A stretch of DNA of 64,000 nucleotides. It comes from Corythucha ciliata. Lineage: Eukaryota > Arthropoda > Insecta > Hemiptera > Tingidae. The position numbers and the translations under genes were made by a program. The number at the start of each line of letters is the position of its first letter. Position 1 is the first letter of the stretch. Shown one piece after another: positions 33,145-44,185 of the stretch. The notes under the pieces were generated by a model, which ran no database searches, was not told the DNA's origin, and saw only the letters and a program-made list of their open reading frames with translations. The DNA lies in the NCBI GenBank assembly GCA_038030265.1, contig CM075937.1:15562001-15626000 (forward strand), given 5' to 3'.

Positions 33145-33477
33145 TCACCTCGCAACTAACTCGATTAAGTTGAATTTTTTATCATTTCCCCTGTAAATAA
33201 AGGAAAGGGAAGGCGCTGTGTTGTATTCCTTTATTTCATCGTCCGTGAGTGCCCCGGACATTCTCCGGGGCAAGTATACGATGCACGTCACTTCATGTCG
33301 CTGTATCGTCGCTACCAGCGACGTACCGTATTGCTGATGGATTCTCCGTTCGAAAGTTGATATGTGGTGAGGCACCCCCACCTCGAGAGAATCTAAAGGA
33401 CAGACTGGGGGGAGTGCCGCCGAATCTTGCAGTTTTTTTAGAAATGATGCCACTGAAAAGAGTAAAGTAATAAACAA
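33145..33477 (-). CDS. Gene B of the 3.8-kb element, small protein of element-associated type
   Basis: On minus, an acceptor CTTTTCAG at about 33453 opens a frame of about 100 codons. The readable core is LEVGVPHHI, then YGTSLVATI, CIVYLPRRM, LTDDEIKEYN and LSFIYRG. This spacing resembles a small protein often seen in arthropod mobile elements, possibly OB-fold-like (inference). A TATAAATA box at 33595-33588 (minus) and a likely non-coding first exon lie upstream. No ATG is present in the frame or first exon, so either an exon is missed or the gene is dead. Confidence 0.45.
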   Translation of the reverse strand: MFITLLFSVASFLKKLQDSAALPPVCPLDSLEVGVPHHISTFERRIHQQYGTSLVATIQRHEVTCIVYLPRRMSGALTDDEIKEYNTAPSLSFIYRGNDKKFNLIELVAR

Positions 33478-33587
33478 AAGATAAAAAACGAATGAGTGTA
33501 ACTATTACTTGCTGTTGACGGGAGTGTTGACGCAGTCGACGGTTGTGTTGGCGTGAACGTGTGATGATCAGTGATGCAAGAGCACCG

Positions 33588-33786
33588 TATTTATACCCAG
33601 ACCAACATCCCCCCCCCCCGTTGCCAATGTTTCTTTTTCGAAAAAAGAAAAGTCAAGTCCCCCATTTACCTCATACAGGAACATCCTTCACCAGAGCCAC
33701 CACTCCGGTGTTTTTACCTCATACAGGATCGTCCTTCACCAGAGCCACCACTCCGGTGTTGCCGAGGGCCTAAGTTTAGTATAAAA
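33588..33786. promoter_or_regulatory. Divergent promoter region with tandem 48-bp repeat
   Basis: TATAAATA on minus (33595-33588) drives gene B and TATAAAA on plus (33780-33786) drives gene C. Between them are a C-run and two adjacent 48-bp copies (33665-33712 and 33713-33760), starting TTTACCTCATACAGGA and differing at two bases. Paired TATA boxes around a tandem repeat suggest a shared upstream element. Confidence 0.55.
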
Positions 33787-33811
33787 ACCCCAAGTCGCCC
33801 ACTGAAAATCA

Positions 33812-34305
33812 CCCAGTAAAAAAGTACAAGTTGACAAGTTTGACCGTCATTTTGATTCTCAATAACGAGTGAGTACGCTCTGCGGAGATTTCCATTTTAG
33901 GGGGGTGTCATATAAATAATATCTTCAAAGGCCTATTCTCAGACCTAACGTGTAGACCGACTACAATGGATTCATCAGGCTCTTCATCACGCTCCGCTGT
34001 CGTCGAGATCAACGCATCTGTTGCGCTCCCTCTATGCGTTTGCGGACGACGTTGCCGGGGACCGCCGGGAGGTTGGTTCACAGTCAAGGAAGTGGCAATT
34101 GTTGCCTTGGGGAGAGGAGGGTCGAGCCACTGGCTGTTTGGAAAAAGGACAGAACGAGTACCTCAAGTCCAAACATCACGGCCAGGAGTGGGACGAGGGT
34201 CTCGTTCCATACAACTCTCTTGACGAAATCCTGCGGACTAACCTGGCACAATTCGACCGCCTCTTTTTCAATGTCCTTAAAACTATAAACAGAAAGTAAA
34301 ATAAA
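33812..34305 (+). CDS. Gene C of the 3.8-kb element, unknown protein
   Basis: About 30 bases after the TATAAAA box a short leader exon could end at a GTGAGT (33867). The acceptor ATTCTCAG at about 33942 is followed by ATG at 33966 in good context (CTACAATGG). The frame opens MDSSGSSSRSAVVEINAS; near 34025 the better frame shifts by one and then continues FADDVAGDRREVG to ILRTNLAQFDRLFFNVLK and a stop at 34299. AATAAA overlaps the stop (34300-34305). It is probably one gene with a recent frame shift. No known family. Confidence 0.45.
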
Positions 34306-34439
34306 GCTTTATTTAAACGTACCTCAATTACTTCGAATAGGTTATCGGTTTGTGCCGATGTTTCCGTTGCCTGAATTTGCTCAGTCTGAGTTGCCCGGTC
34401 CTATTCCGTGTAATGTACATTAGTTTCAAAATCCTTTTC

Positions 34440-34835
34440 TTAAATTTAAACTGGGTGTAAGGGGAAAATGTACTTATTATCTGGTGAATTATTTTTTACG
34501 AACGGTTCCCTATGCTCTATTTCGATGTCCTTAAAACTAGGACCAGAAAAGAAAAAGAAATTTTTATTCAAACGTTCCTCCATCCTTATATTGAATTCAA
34601 ACTGGGTGTAAGGGGAAAATGTGTACTTATTATCTGGTGAATTATTTTTTACGAACGGTTCCCTATTTATGCTCTATTTCGATGCCCTTAAAACTAGGAC
34701 CAGAAAAGAAAAAGAAAAATTTTATTCAAACGTACCTCCGTTACTTCTCCGACGTCTAGATAATCGGTTTGTACCGATGCCTCCGTTGCCTGAAATCGCT
34801 CCGTCTGAGTAGCCCGGTCCTATTCCGCGTAATGT
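34440..34835. repeat. Partial duplications of the gene C tail
   Basis: Two direct units (about 34445-34590 and 34595-34835) repeat GGGGAAAATGT, TCTGGTGAATTATTTTTTAC, CCCTTAAAACTAGGACCAG and TATTCAAACGTACCTCC. The CCTTAAAACTA and polyadenylation-region words match the end of gene C at 34270-34325, so the gene's 3' end was copied twice. Confidence 0.65.
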
Positions 34836-35649
34836 ACATTATTTTTAACATCCATAGTTTGCCTATGCTATAACTCACGATAGTGCTGGGGCCGCGAACG
34901 TCAATGGAAACCTTAATCTGGATCATATTCTACTATGCTTCACCGTTCTGTGGTTGCTTGTATTTATACGAAACTTTCAAGATGTAGGGCCCTAGCGTAA
35001 CATTAAATTGTCTGTAGTAAAGTACATGAGGTAGGGACTTGTTCGTATTGCTTACGAAAGTTCATTAGAATAAATTTCATATACATTAGAATATCTTTCA
35101 TATATCCGTCTAGACACTCTTCCTTTCAACTTGACTTTCACCGTGAAGATTTTTGGAAACGATTATTTTCCCACGGTCATTGCATTTTTTAATTGTCGAA
35201 AATATTGCTGCGTCAAGGATATTTTTTATCATGCATGCAACACAAGGATGTTCATTAGAATAACTTTCATTTTCCACAATCCACACATACCCCCTTCCGC
35301 CCGTTAATTTATGAACGAATGTACACGCAGTGTAGTATGCTACGATTAACTTTTACTATTGTTTCTTCTTTACTACCCCCCCTCCTCATTTTACGCAGTG
35401 ATGAGATGTTGCCGTAGCATAGTTGGCCAGGGGCGGGCGAGGTGGGGTTTGTTTATTATTATTTTTTCCTCAGCTTGTATAGGTCTATGTGACTACCTTG
35501 GAGGTGGGAACTGACATAGTTGGCCAGGGGCGGGCGAGGTGGGAGGCAGCTGGCCGTGGGGCGGCCAGGGGGCGGGAACGGACCAGATACAGCCGGGGGT
35601 GGGTACTAAATGGTGATAATGGCACATTTAAGGTCAAATTTGTCAATGT

Positions 35650-35976
35650 TCCCGAGGATGTTTGAACCCTGGCGGTGGGTAAATTTGATTCCGCGAATGG
35701 TGGAGGGGCACGAGGTGTTGTCGAGGGGCGGGAACAGGCGACAGGAGGCCAATTGGGGCGATTCGGGGGGCGGGTATGGCCGGGGGCGGGTACAAAATGG
35801 ACGATTCGGGGGCGGGTACAAAGTGGCCGATTTGGGGATGGGGGCGGCCAACTTGGGGGCCGGAGGGGGGCGGGTATGGACGAGGGCCGGAGGTGGCCGG
35901 GGGCGGTGGGCGGGGGCGTGTCGTTGTCTCGTTATCTCGTTATCCTGCGCCCTCATACACGCCTCGGGTCCCTACT
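35650..35976 (-). repeat. Right terminal inverted repeat, GC-rich
   Basis: Inverted copy of the left end with the inner repeat units in a different order and number. Two direct copies of CATAGTTGGCCAGGGGCGGG lie just inside, at about 35419 and 35514. Confidence 0.8.
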
Positions 35977-35982
35977 GAAATT

Positions 35983-36482
35983 ATTGTTCATTCAGTTAAT
36001 GCGATCGAAATATCAACAGATTTAGTTCACCTTCAATCTAAAAAAAATTACACTCGACGTCTTAAAACCTCCAAAATTTGAAAAATCAATTGGTCCTATC
36101 CATTCAAATAGAGTTACACGATCGTTCCAACTGGGCGATCGTATTCAAGCAGGGTGCTACTTAAGCTCAAACAATAAGATCTTTTGGACTCCTGACAGAT
36201 TTATGAGGAAGCTCGGCAAACTGTACTATCTCGTTCAGCTCGACAATGGGCGTTCGGTCAAACGTCACGTTGACCAATGATCAATTTTCGTACCTCGCGG
36301 ATTTGACCACATTTCCTTCGGAAACAAGAGAACTCGAATCCACTCAAACCTGGTTGATGCCTACAGCCTGCCCGAAGGAGGAAGGAAGAATTGTCAAGGA
36401 AGGGAGAAATGAACAAGAAATCCTTTGCCGCTCATCGAGGGTTCGGAGGCGTCCTAGATACCTTGCCGATTACGTCGCGTGA
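35983..36482 (+). pseudogene. Gypsy element 1: 3' part with integrase C-terminus
   Basis: After the inserted element the protease frame resumes (HSVNAIEIS) and then jumps by deletion to the integrase C-terminal GPY/F-like region: W-T-P-D-R-F, KLYYLVQLDNGRSVKRHVDQ. It ends RRRPRYLADYVA with a stop at 36482. RT, RNase H and the integrase core are gone. Described as seen; no reconstruction attempted. Confidence 0.65.
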
Positions 36483-36485
36483 GGG

Positions 36486-36980
36486 AATAAAAAACAAACA
36501 AACAAAATAAAAAAAAAAGTCTGGGAGATTGTAAAATCTTTTTCTTGTTTTCAATTTTTTTCGACATATTAATATTGTAAAATTCTTTACAAGTCAAGTC
36601 ATGTGTTTATTCATTCCATTCCACTTTTGTATTCAAAAAATACAATATCAGGTATCAAAACCACTCGAGCCACAACAACTGCCTACATGAGCTAGTTCCC
36701 AAATGGCCAACGACAGCGCTGCCCGAATTATGAAATAGGCGAATTGGCGATTTTTTCAATTTTTTGCCGCGTCAGCAAGGTTCAAATTGCCGATCAGCAC
36801 TTTACTGGACTTAAGGATCTATAACAAAACTGGGGGCCCGGTGTATTTCCTCTTTTTAGCCGCGAATTTTCCTCAAGAGACGGCAGATTTTCTAAATCTG
36901 GATCGGTCGCGGTCTTGAAATGGCAACGTTACTATGAAAATCCCGCCCCCGCCGATCTATCAAATCGTATGTGGCAGCTG
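36486..36980. other. Stretch between two gypsy elements
   Basis: A-rich after the stop codon, then mixed sequence to the start of the next LTR. It may include a 3' LTR of gypsy element 1 that I cannot delimit, since no partner copy is present. Confidence 0.4.
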
Positions 36981-37080
36981 TAATGGACCCACTTCAATAA
37001 AACACGAACTGACTTTTATTTATTTTAACATTAAGTCATATTGTTGTGTTTTATTGAAGTGTATTAGAACAACAATATTT
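36981..37080 (+). repeat. Gypsy element 2: 5' LTR (short, probably deleted)
   Basis: Begins with the word TGTAATGGACCCACTTCA, which also occurs at the 3' side (42363). It contains AATAAA and ends directly before the primer binding site. After the first 18 bases the two copies differ, so one or both LTRs have lost sequence. Confidence 0.6.
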
Positions 37081-37093
37081 TGGCGCAGTCGGA
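37081..37093 (+). promoter_or_regulatory. Primer binding site, tRNA-Ser type
   Basis: TGGCGCAGTCGGA directly follows the LTR and matches the site used by several insect gypsy-group elements primed by tRNA-Ser (family knowledge). Confidence 0.75.
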
Positions 37094-37124
37094 CTGTAAT
37101 CGTCATTGTCATCCATACCCAGAA

Positions 37125-38398
37125 ATGGATGTGCAACGAGTCGAACTTCGTTTCCGCAAATCGAGCGGCCGCTGCACTCTGCACAGTTTTAGACTGTCGG
37201 ACGTGTCACCATCTGAGTGGATGCTTCTCTCTCCGCACCAGCGCGATGTTTTCCGTCATAATTGCATAATTCAAATTGCAGACGTCGCATCAACACTTTC
37301 TGAAGAATTTTCTCAGAAAACGATTTCTTTGAGTCTTGACAACTCCATCGTGTCATATTTGTTCGATTTATGCGGCACTTCAACGCCAGGAGAAACAAAC
37401 GAGGAGACCTCGGGCGAACGTTTTTTCTCCATCCTGTCAGATCTCCTTCGCCATCAACAAGAAAGCAGTTTGCTATTAATGCAAAACGTCATGAAAGACT
37501 TCACCTCAACTATGAGAGATTGCCTACGAGCCAAGGAGACTCCTCAGAAAATGGTTATCCCTCACTTCGACGGCAAGAACGACGATACCAGCGTATGGAT
37601 GACGCTATACGAAAAAGCGTGCATTGTCAACCAGTGGACAACTGATGAGTTGAAAATTAGCAACCTGGTTTCACACTTTGTTCCGGGAAGCGTCGCACAA
37701 AAATGGTATTTTTCTCTCCTCGCCGATGAGCGTGTGCGCCCATGGTCGGAGTGGAAGGCACACTTTATCTCGGCCTTTGGGCAAAACATGCTCCAACTGG
37801 CTACACGAGCTCACGCGTGGCGCTATAGACATGGGCCACTCATCGACTATTTCTATGAGAAACAGAGGCTGTTGAATATAGCATATGGGCCTTTGCCAGA
37901 TCGCGCATTCAACATCCTCATGATGCTGGGACTTCCCGAAGCTATGCAGGGCCAGTTACTCTTTCAGAGCATCGAAGGAAAGGATCAACTTCGCCAAGCG
38001 ATGGAAAAGCTTAAACCTTTGTCCAGTGAATCCGAGTTCGATCGACAACACTCAAATTCCAGAAGCAAAGGAGTGCATAATACCCAATTAAATTCCCCCA
38101 ATATCGATATTAAAGAAAACTTCAATTTTTCCCCGTACTTTGGAAGTATTTCTTGTTGTTCCCAACTTCCAATAAGAGAACTAATGATACACAATGTCAA
38201 GGTACACGCTCTTTTGGATACCGGTGCATCTGTCGATCTTATCAGGGCGGAAATTGTAGAAAAGAACGGATTGCTGAAATTAAGAGGTGGAGGAATCCTC
38301 CGAAGTTTTCACGGCTCTCAGCACAGAGTTTGCGAGTTCATTCAAGCAAATATCTGTTTCAATGGAATTAGAAGCGTGCGTCTCTTATCTTTCGGAAG
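37125..38398 (+). pseudogene. Gypsy element 2: gag and start of protease
   Basis: ATG at 37125 opens a long frame of about 420 codons. The middle has the capsid-like segment IPHFDGKNDDTSVWMTLYE and WYFSLL, followed by WSEWKAHFISAFG, typical of gag of mag/CsRn1-like gypsy elements. Near its end the protease begins with ALLDTGASVDLI. There is no zinc knuckle. From about 38381 the frame is made of an inserted palindromic repeat, so the protease is cut. Confidence 0.75.
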
Positions 38399-38775
38399 GC
38401 ATTCGTGTTATCAGTTCAGTGTTTTCTCTGTGAGAAGTGGAATAAATTTTAAGTTTTTCTCGCTTTTTCTAGGAACAAGGTAATTTTGAAATCGTATAAT
38501 TTTATGGTTTATTGTATGCTAGTTGTAGAACTAAATTAACACATTTTTAACTTCTAGATGATAGTTGAAGTGAAGGAGAGGCTCGGAGAGCTGTGGGCCC
38601 TCGTCGGAGGGTTCGACCCAAGTTCAGCCGTGGACTCGGAATTCTCCCATGATATGCCTCAGCTTTCAAAATTACCTTGTTCGTAGAAAAAACAAGAAAA
38701 ACTTGAAATTTATTCCACTTCTCACAGAGAAAACACTGAACTGATAACACGAATGCCTTCCGAAAGATAAGAACG
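38381..38775. mobile_element. Inverted-repeat insertion within the gypsy protease
   Basis: Arms of about 110 bp (38381-38490 and 38667-38775) begin CTTATCTTTCGGAAGGCATT and pair with few mismatches, with a spacer of about 175 bp. The insertion ends the gag-protease frame after SVRLLSF. Confidence 0.7.
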
Positions 38776-39796
38776 CTTACGATGGGGAAGCGAGGTTCGA
38801 TTTTTCAAAGGTAATTCGACTCATAACAAATAAGAAGGTTAGAACCCACCTCACCCCCTTTCAATGTTTAGAAGAAGTAAGGAGGAGTCTAGTCTCCAAC
38901 TTCTGCCGTTTCGTTTAGATATTTTTTGTGTTGGTTAAAGTGAATAGTCCCTCGCCTTTTTATTTATTTATTTTTTCAGAGATTAGAAAAATGGCTCGTG
39001 AACTTGGTGCCCGGCGAAGTAAAGGCTCACAAAGAAGGAGAAGCCAGCTTTAAAAAAAACCATGTTGATATTGTTCTACGGTGATCGTTGTAGATTGCAG
39101 TCATCGCAGAAAAACTGTAGCGGCTGAATTGAATACGAATATGTCAAAGAAGAAAGGGCAGTCGTTTCTGGTACACCGAACACTGAATCCCACCAAAAAC
39201 TTTAAAAAACACACACAGTGTAGTGAGCTCAACGGCCAGAAAATAAGTTTTCATGGGTGATGGTGATACTCACAGTTTCACAAGTGCTGTACACCGTACC
39301 CTGTGTCTCGAGTTTGCTTGTCACCCGAAAGTCATCAATTTCGACTAATCCCGGAAGACACCAAACCCCACATTCGTGTGCTTTTGACGGTGGTCTCTGG
39401 AGGGTGTAAATGTGTCGAACACGTCTTTTATGACTTCAAAAGCATAATTTATTATAATCAACTCATAAATAAACGATTCAATTTGACTACACGAAGTGTT
39501 TTTACCGTGAGCTGCGCCGGAGTGAAAAGTCATTTTGGTTATCTAGAATTCTAGAGAGAGGTGAAGAAAATAATGTTCATCTGAAGCCGGACGGATTCAA
39601 AAATCAAGTAGCCCCTGTCGATTGCGAATCAGGTCTTCCCGACACTAATTATTACGTAGAGAAACTTAAAAAATATGTGAAAAACACTGAACTGCCTTAA
39701 AACGTGGGATTTGTATCAATAATGTCAAACTGTCCTAAGGGTTGATGATAAGGTGATAAGGTTTATTATGAGTCGAAACTTCCCCGACGTATTGAC
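38776..39796. other. Unrecognised stretch inside gypsy element 2
   Basis: About 1 kb between the palindrome and the protease end. It has a pyrimidine tract with CAG at 38981 and a frame at 39303-39554 without recognisable motifs. Gypsy-like coding resumes only near 39600-39800. Confidence 0.4.
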
Positions 39797-41660
39797 ATGG
39801 TAACAAAAGCTTTCATCGTTAAACAATTACCCTATGACATGATCCTTGGTTTCAAAACAATGCAAAAATTAGGGTTTGAGTTAATAGAGCCCAAGTCTTT
39901 CGTCCAGGCAAGAGTCACTGAAAAGTTTAAAAAAAAAAATTCAGTCTCCGGTAGAAACTATCGCTCAGTCTATACCCCTTGTTAATTTCAAGTTGAAATC
40001 CAATTCTCCCGTTGTCAAAACGAAACCGTATAGGCTGTGTCGCGAAAAATACTTATGGGCGTTCACTAAAATCGACGAAATGCTGGAAAAGGGTGTCATC
40101 CAGCGTTCTCAATCTGAATATGCTTCACCCTGTGTTATTGTACCCAAACCTGATGGAAGTTGGCGGCTTTGCCAGGACTACAGGGAAATCAATAAGCATA
40201 CAGAGCTCGATCCGTTCCTTTTCCCATTTATTGACGAAATCATCTCTAATCTAGGCGGTTGTAGTTTCTTTTCAAAAATTGACTTGAAAGATGGGTTTCA
40301 TCAGATTCCACTAACCGAGTCTAGTAAACAATTCACGGCATTTGTCCTTCCCTTCGGCCATTTTGAATTTAATTTTTTACCCTTCGGCTGGAAAAACTCC
40401 CCGTCACAGTTCCAGCGGGTTATGACTCTGGCCCTTGAGAACCTCCTGAAGGATCCGTTCATTTGGGTCTACATTGACGACATCGTGATCGGTGGCCGCA
40501 CAAAAGAAGAGTGCCAAAAGAAGACGGAGAGCGTGCTCAAGAGACTTGATACGGTTGGTCTGGTCATTAATTCTAAAAAGAGTGTCTTTTGTCAACCGCA
40601 GGTGTCTTTTCTTGGAAGAAAAATTGACGGCAAGACCAAGTCAACAAATGAAGAGTCGGTTGAAAAAATAAAAAGAATGGCGAGATCGACTGACCTTCAT
40701 TCTTTAAGAGTTTTCACAGGACTAACTGGGCATTTCCGCTGTTTCATAAAAAATTACGCAGCCATAGTGAGACCTCTCGATAAGCTTAAAGCCAAAGGTC
40801 AAGTTTTTCAGTGGACTTCTGAAGCTGAAGATTCGTTCCAGGTCTTAAAACAAGCCATTTCCTCCAATCCAGTTCTCCAGCTTCCTGACTGGGATTTGAA
40901 CTTTGAAGTATGCGCAGATTCTTCCAACTACGGTTGTGGCGCCATTCTGTACCAGCGGGACCCAGTAAAACCCAAAAATCAGCAGCTTCGAGTCATTGCC
41001 TATTACTCCCACACATTTACGAAGGCGGAGTGCAATTACTCAGTAACTGACAAAGAAGGTTTAGCAGCGGTCTGCGCATATAAATATTTCAGGACGTACT
41101 TGGAGGGCCGTCGTTTCATCGTTCACACGGACCATCAGGCTTTGACCTTCATAATGAATTTGAAGGAGCCCAAAGGCCGTTTAGGCCGTTGGCAAGTATT
41201 TCTAATGGGATTTGACCTTATTATTAATCATCGTAGCGGGAAAGATTTAGAGAATGCAGATGCTATTTCACGACTTTGTCTCGACGTGAACCCTTCGCAA
41301 GTCAACGCTACTCAAAAACACGGCGAGAGAGTAGAAGTGAAGAGAGAGAAGGTCACTGAAATTTTGCGCGCTTATCATGACGAGCCTGATTCCGGTGGTC
41401 ATGACGGGTTTCTCCGCACTTACTTGAAATTGAGGAAAAGATTCTACTGGCCGAGAATGAAGAATGATATTCTTCAGTACGTAAAAAGCTGTCGAGTCTG
41501 CCAAATTGCTAAATTCAAGTTTCGTCCAAAGCCTGATGTGATGATCATACCCCAAACGTCTAAATCTCCTTTTGAGCACATTCATATAGATTTTGCTGAA
41601 CTGCCGAATAAACTAGGGCAAAATTCTACAAAATCATTCTTGGTTGTGGTCGATGAGTAA
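39797..41660 (+). pseudogene. Gypsy element 2: protease end, RT, RNase H and integrase start
   Basis: After the protease tail (LPYDMILGFKTMQKLGFE) a 555-codon frame starts at 39993. RT: VPKPDGSWRLCQDYREIN, FSKIDLKDGFHQI, LPFGWKNSPSQFQR and the catalytic YIDD at 40470-40481. RNase H: FEVCADSS, Y-S-x-T-F-x-K-A-E, HTDHQALT and DAISRL. Integrase: an HH-CC zinc module (41398-41510) and HIDFAEL. The frame ends at 41660 with a small deletion and shift inside the integrase core. Good preservation suggests a fairly recent copy. Confidence 0.85.
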
Positions 41661-42362
41661 AGCAATGCGAGAAAGCGCGCGAGCTGTAGTGAATTATCTT
41701 TCTAAGCTTCCCTTCATTGACAAGGTGAAGAAAATAACCAGTGACAATGGTTCTCAATTCACGTCGATATTACTTGAGAATTTCGCATCTGAGAGAGGTA
41801 TAAAATTGATTAAGAGCTCGCCGTACCATCCAGAAGGAAATGGTTTGGTCGAAAGGAAAAAAAGGGACGTTAAACAGTTCCTATCCCTGTACCAGTCTTT
41901 CAGAGGAGGGTGGAAAGCATGTCTGGAAGCTGCAATAAACCACATTAATCGTTCATTTTCAACAAGTATCGGATGTTCTCCGCATTACAAAGGCTTTTGG
42001 CACTATTTCACTTTTTCCTGCGGATCTCAGATACAATATCCCTCCCGATATGATTCGTGAAGAACCATACGATGAGCAAACTCTAAGGAAGTACAAAGAA
42101 AAAATGAAAAAGGACTTTGACCGTCGGCACGTGGTACGTTTACCAACACTCAAGAGAGACATGTTAATTCTCGTTCAGGCGTCGAAAAACAAGAAATACG
42201 CCAACATAAAGGGGCCATACAAAATAACAAAAGTCACATATTTCGACAACGCCCCTAAAACAGTGCACTACGATGAAGATGGAGTCGAGAGGATTGCATC
42301 CATGAGGAATGTGCTACCGTACAACTGCAGGAGCAGTGCCGTCTTCCGAAGAAAGGGGAAGT
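41644..42362 (+). pseudogene. Gypsy element 2: integrase core and C-terminus
   Basis: The shifted frame carries the second catalytic Asp in SDNGSQFTS (about 41740) and the Glu in PYHPEGNGLVERKK (about 41835). It continues with a C-terminal part in a further frame from 42050 (IKGPYKITKV). Two frame changes mean no intact integrase. No envelope-like frame follows. Confidence 0.8.
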
Positions 42363-42520
42363 GTAATGGACCCACTTCACAGCCAAGAATCTACCATTCA
42401 TGTTCGAGAAAACTTGGATGCCGTCCCCGAAAACGGTGCCCGTCCCCGAATCGCCACAGAAAGCCACAGAATAGCGCTTTCGGGGGCTCAATAGAATATT
42501 CAGCCCTCACTCTTTGCTGA
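42363..42520 (+). repeat. Gypsy element 2: start of 3' LTR
   Basis: TGTAATGGACCCACTTCA recurs immediately after the pol region, marking the 3' LTR start. The far end cannot be placed because it does not match the short 5' LTR further on. Confidence 0.5.
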
Positions 42521-42990
42521 TTCATCACTTGCATAGCTATATTCTCCAGGTCGGATAAACTAAAATTCGTAGAAAGGAGCCAAATCGCTGTCCAACCGTC
42601 CGACCTCTTCACATACCTACATCCCGTATGATAGAAGGCCCGAGGTGATCCCCCCCTCACCTCTACCTGGGTACGCTACTGAGTCTGAAGTCTGAAGTCC
42701 AAGAAAGCAGCTGGACGTACGCGGACCTTTTCGGGCTGCTTGAAGTCGAGAAAATCTGCTAAACCTAACTTCAAAGTGAAACGCTCTTTTTTTGTAGATT
42801 TCATGGGGCTCTTTAAAGCGTTGGTAATATAGTGCCCCTTCGATCGTACACTTGTAGCTCTGGGGAGGGGGATCCATCCCCCCCGTACCTACGCCCCTGC
42901 GTCGGAATCCACTAGATGAAGCATATTTGCGGTTAGAAAAAGGTTCGTGGCTGTTCAGTGGTGGAAAACTATGAAGGGGTGGGGGTCTAG

Positions 42991-43760
42991 CTAAGTTCGC
43001 AAAAGTTTTACCTTCAAGCTTATTTTTTGCCTCAATGTAGGACACTGGTACTGAAACTGCCCGTATCTTAGGCATTTTCTGCACTGAATTACTCGCTGTA
43101 CGTAGGACTGAACCTCGTAAGCTACATAGTGTATGATAACATGGACCGGAAGGATCTGACCCCTTATAATAAAAGCGACAGAAAAGGTGGGCTCGTATGT
43201 CCCCTTCCCCCCCGAATCTGTGATGCGCCGGTTCAATCGTTTTACTTTAAATACATCTAATGATTCCCCATCTGAGCCCCTAATTACCTTCATTATTTCC
43301 TCCTCAGTTAGGTATTTCTCTTCTCCTCAGATAATCCCACGCCTTTGCGCTAGATGGTTTGGCATAAATACTTTATATCCTTTAGTTTTGAGGTTTTCAT
43401 TCTGCAGGATCGTGTTTGCGGACAGAGCATTGTCCAGAGTTATTACTACTCTGTTTCTGCCCACAGATTTTAAAGAAATTATATTCTTGGACATTTCTGG
43501 AAAATATTCCAATAATAATTTGCCGATTGTCATTGCATGTAAGCGACCCGCGCCAGATTTTATTCTCATTTGAATTTTCCAAGAAAACTTGAAGAGGGCC
43601 GTTATCTTCTCGGCCGTACGCAAAAAATAAATTCTTTAAGGTGTTGTTGGTGCATCCATAATAATTGTCATTTCGGTGTCATTATTATCAATGTTATTTG
43701 TGTCTCCTGGGTTATTGAAATGGGAGGGAATCTCCCCAGACGCCTGTCCCATAACTCGAA
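42991..43760 (-). pseudogene. LINE ORF1 fragment
   Basis: Read on minus: an N-terminal acidic segment (NNDTEMTIIMDAPTTP, about 43690-43640), an RNA-binding-like region (FPEMSKNIISLKSVGRNRV), VIRGSDGESLD with KRLNRR, then VAFIIRGQILPVHVIIHYVAYEVQSYV and a damaged zinc knuckle CRKCLRYGQFQYQC. The order equals that of the ORF1 at 25-28 kb. It is broken at 43300-43325 and has no ORF2 attached. Confidence 0.7.
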
Positions 43761-43849
43761 GCGATGAAGCTTCTCCTTTTCAAATTAAATCTTGAACTTG
43801 AATTTTAACCCCTTTAATTAATTTTTAAAAGAAAAACGCTGCAAATTTT

Positions 43850-44185
43850 ACTCATGGGTTTATTATTCATGAATGTAGTCAAATCCGGCTTGAAATTACA
43901 TGAAAACCGACACCGCACACCCCTATGATCTCAAAACCCCCATTTTGGACCCGCTTTTGGCGCATAAAACGCCAGGGAGTTATTTGATGAAACTAATCAG
44001 ATTTTAGGACCAACTAAATCCCAAATGGAGTCCATGTGCGAAAAAAACGGGGTTTTTTGAGCAATCCTAGGCCACGATATGGCCCGGGCGGCGTACGGAC
44101 GTTGCAGAAATCGAATCTAATAGACATGTTGAAACGTACCCAGAAAAAGTTTGAGGGTGGGTTGTAAAAAAAAAAAATGTCTGAC
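43850..44185 (-). repeat. Dispersed repeat, copy 2
   Basis: Inverted relative to and diverged from 8765-9110. Both share, in order, a GAATAATAAACC end, AATCCGG, an ACCCCTATGATC segment, AGGACCAACT, TGGAGTC, CTAGG and CCACCCTC words, and end beside an A/T homopolymer. No coding content. Confidence 0.75.

Larger units (their letters stand above)
32165..35976. mobile_element. 3.8-kb virus-like element with long terminal inverted repeats and 6-bp target duplication
   Basis: The first 65 or so bases, starting AGTAGGGACCCGAGGCGTGT, are repeated perfectly inverted at the right end. Both arms continue for about 300 bp as GC-rich sequence rich in TACCCGCCCCC words. GAAATT lies on both sides (32159-32164 and 35977-35982), and the gypsy reading frame is continuous across one copy. 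Terminal AGT, repeats of several hundred bases and a 6-bp duplication recall Polinton/Maverick elements, but at 3.8 kb there is no room for DNA polymerase B or a capsid gene. The interior has at least three small TATA-associated transcription units. A non-autonomous or satellite-like relative is my inference. Confidence 0.7.

Noticed and set aside
32165..35976. Firm call as a Polinton/Maverick element
   Set aside because: The ends and the 6-bp duplication fit, but no polymerase B, integrase, ATPase or capsid frame is present, so only a tentative relationship is stated.
38547..38750. Minus-strand frame inside the palindrome at 38.4-38.8 kb
   Set aside because: Lies across the inverted arms and spacer and has no motif.
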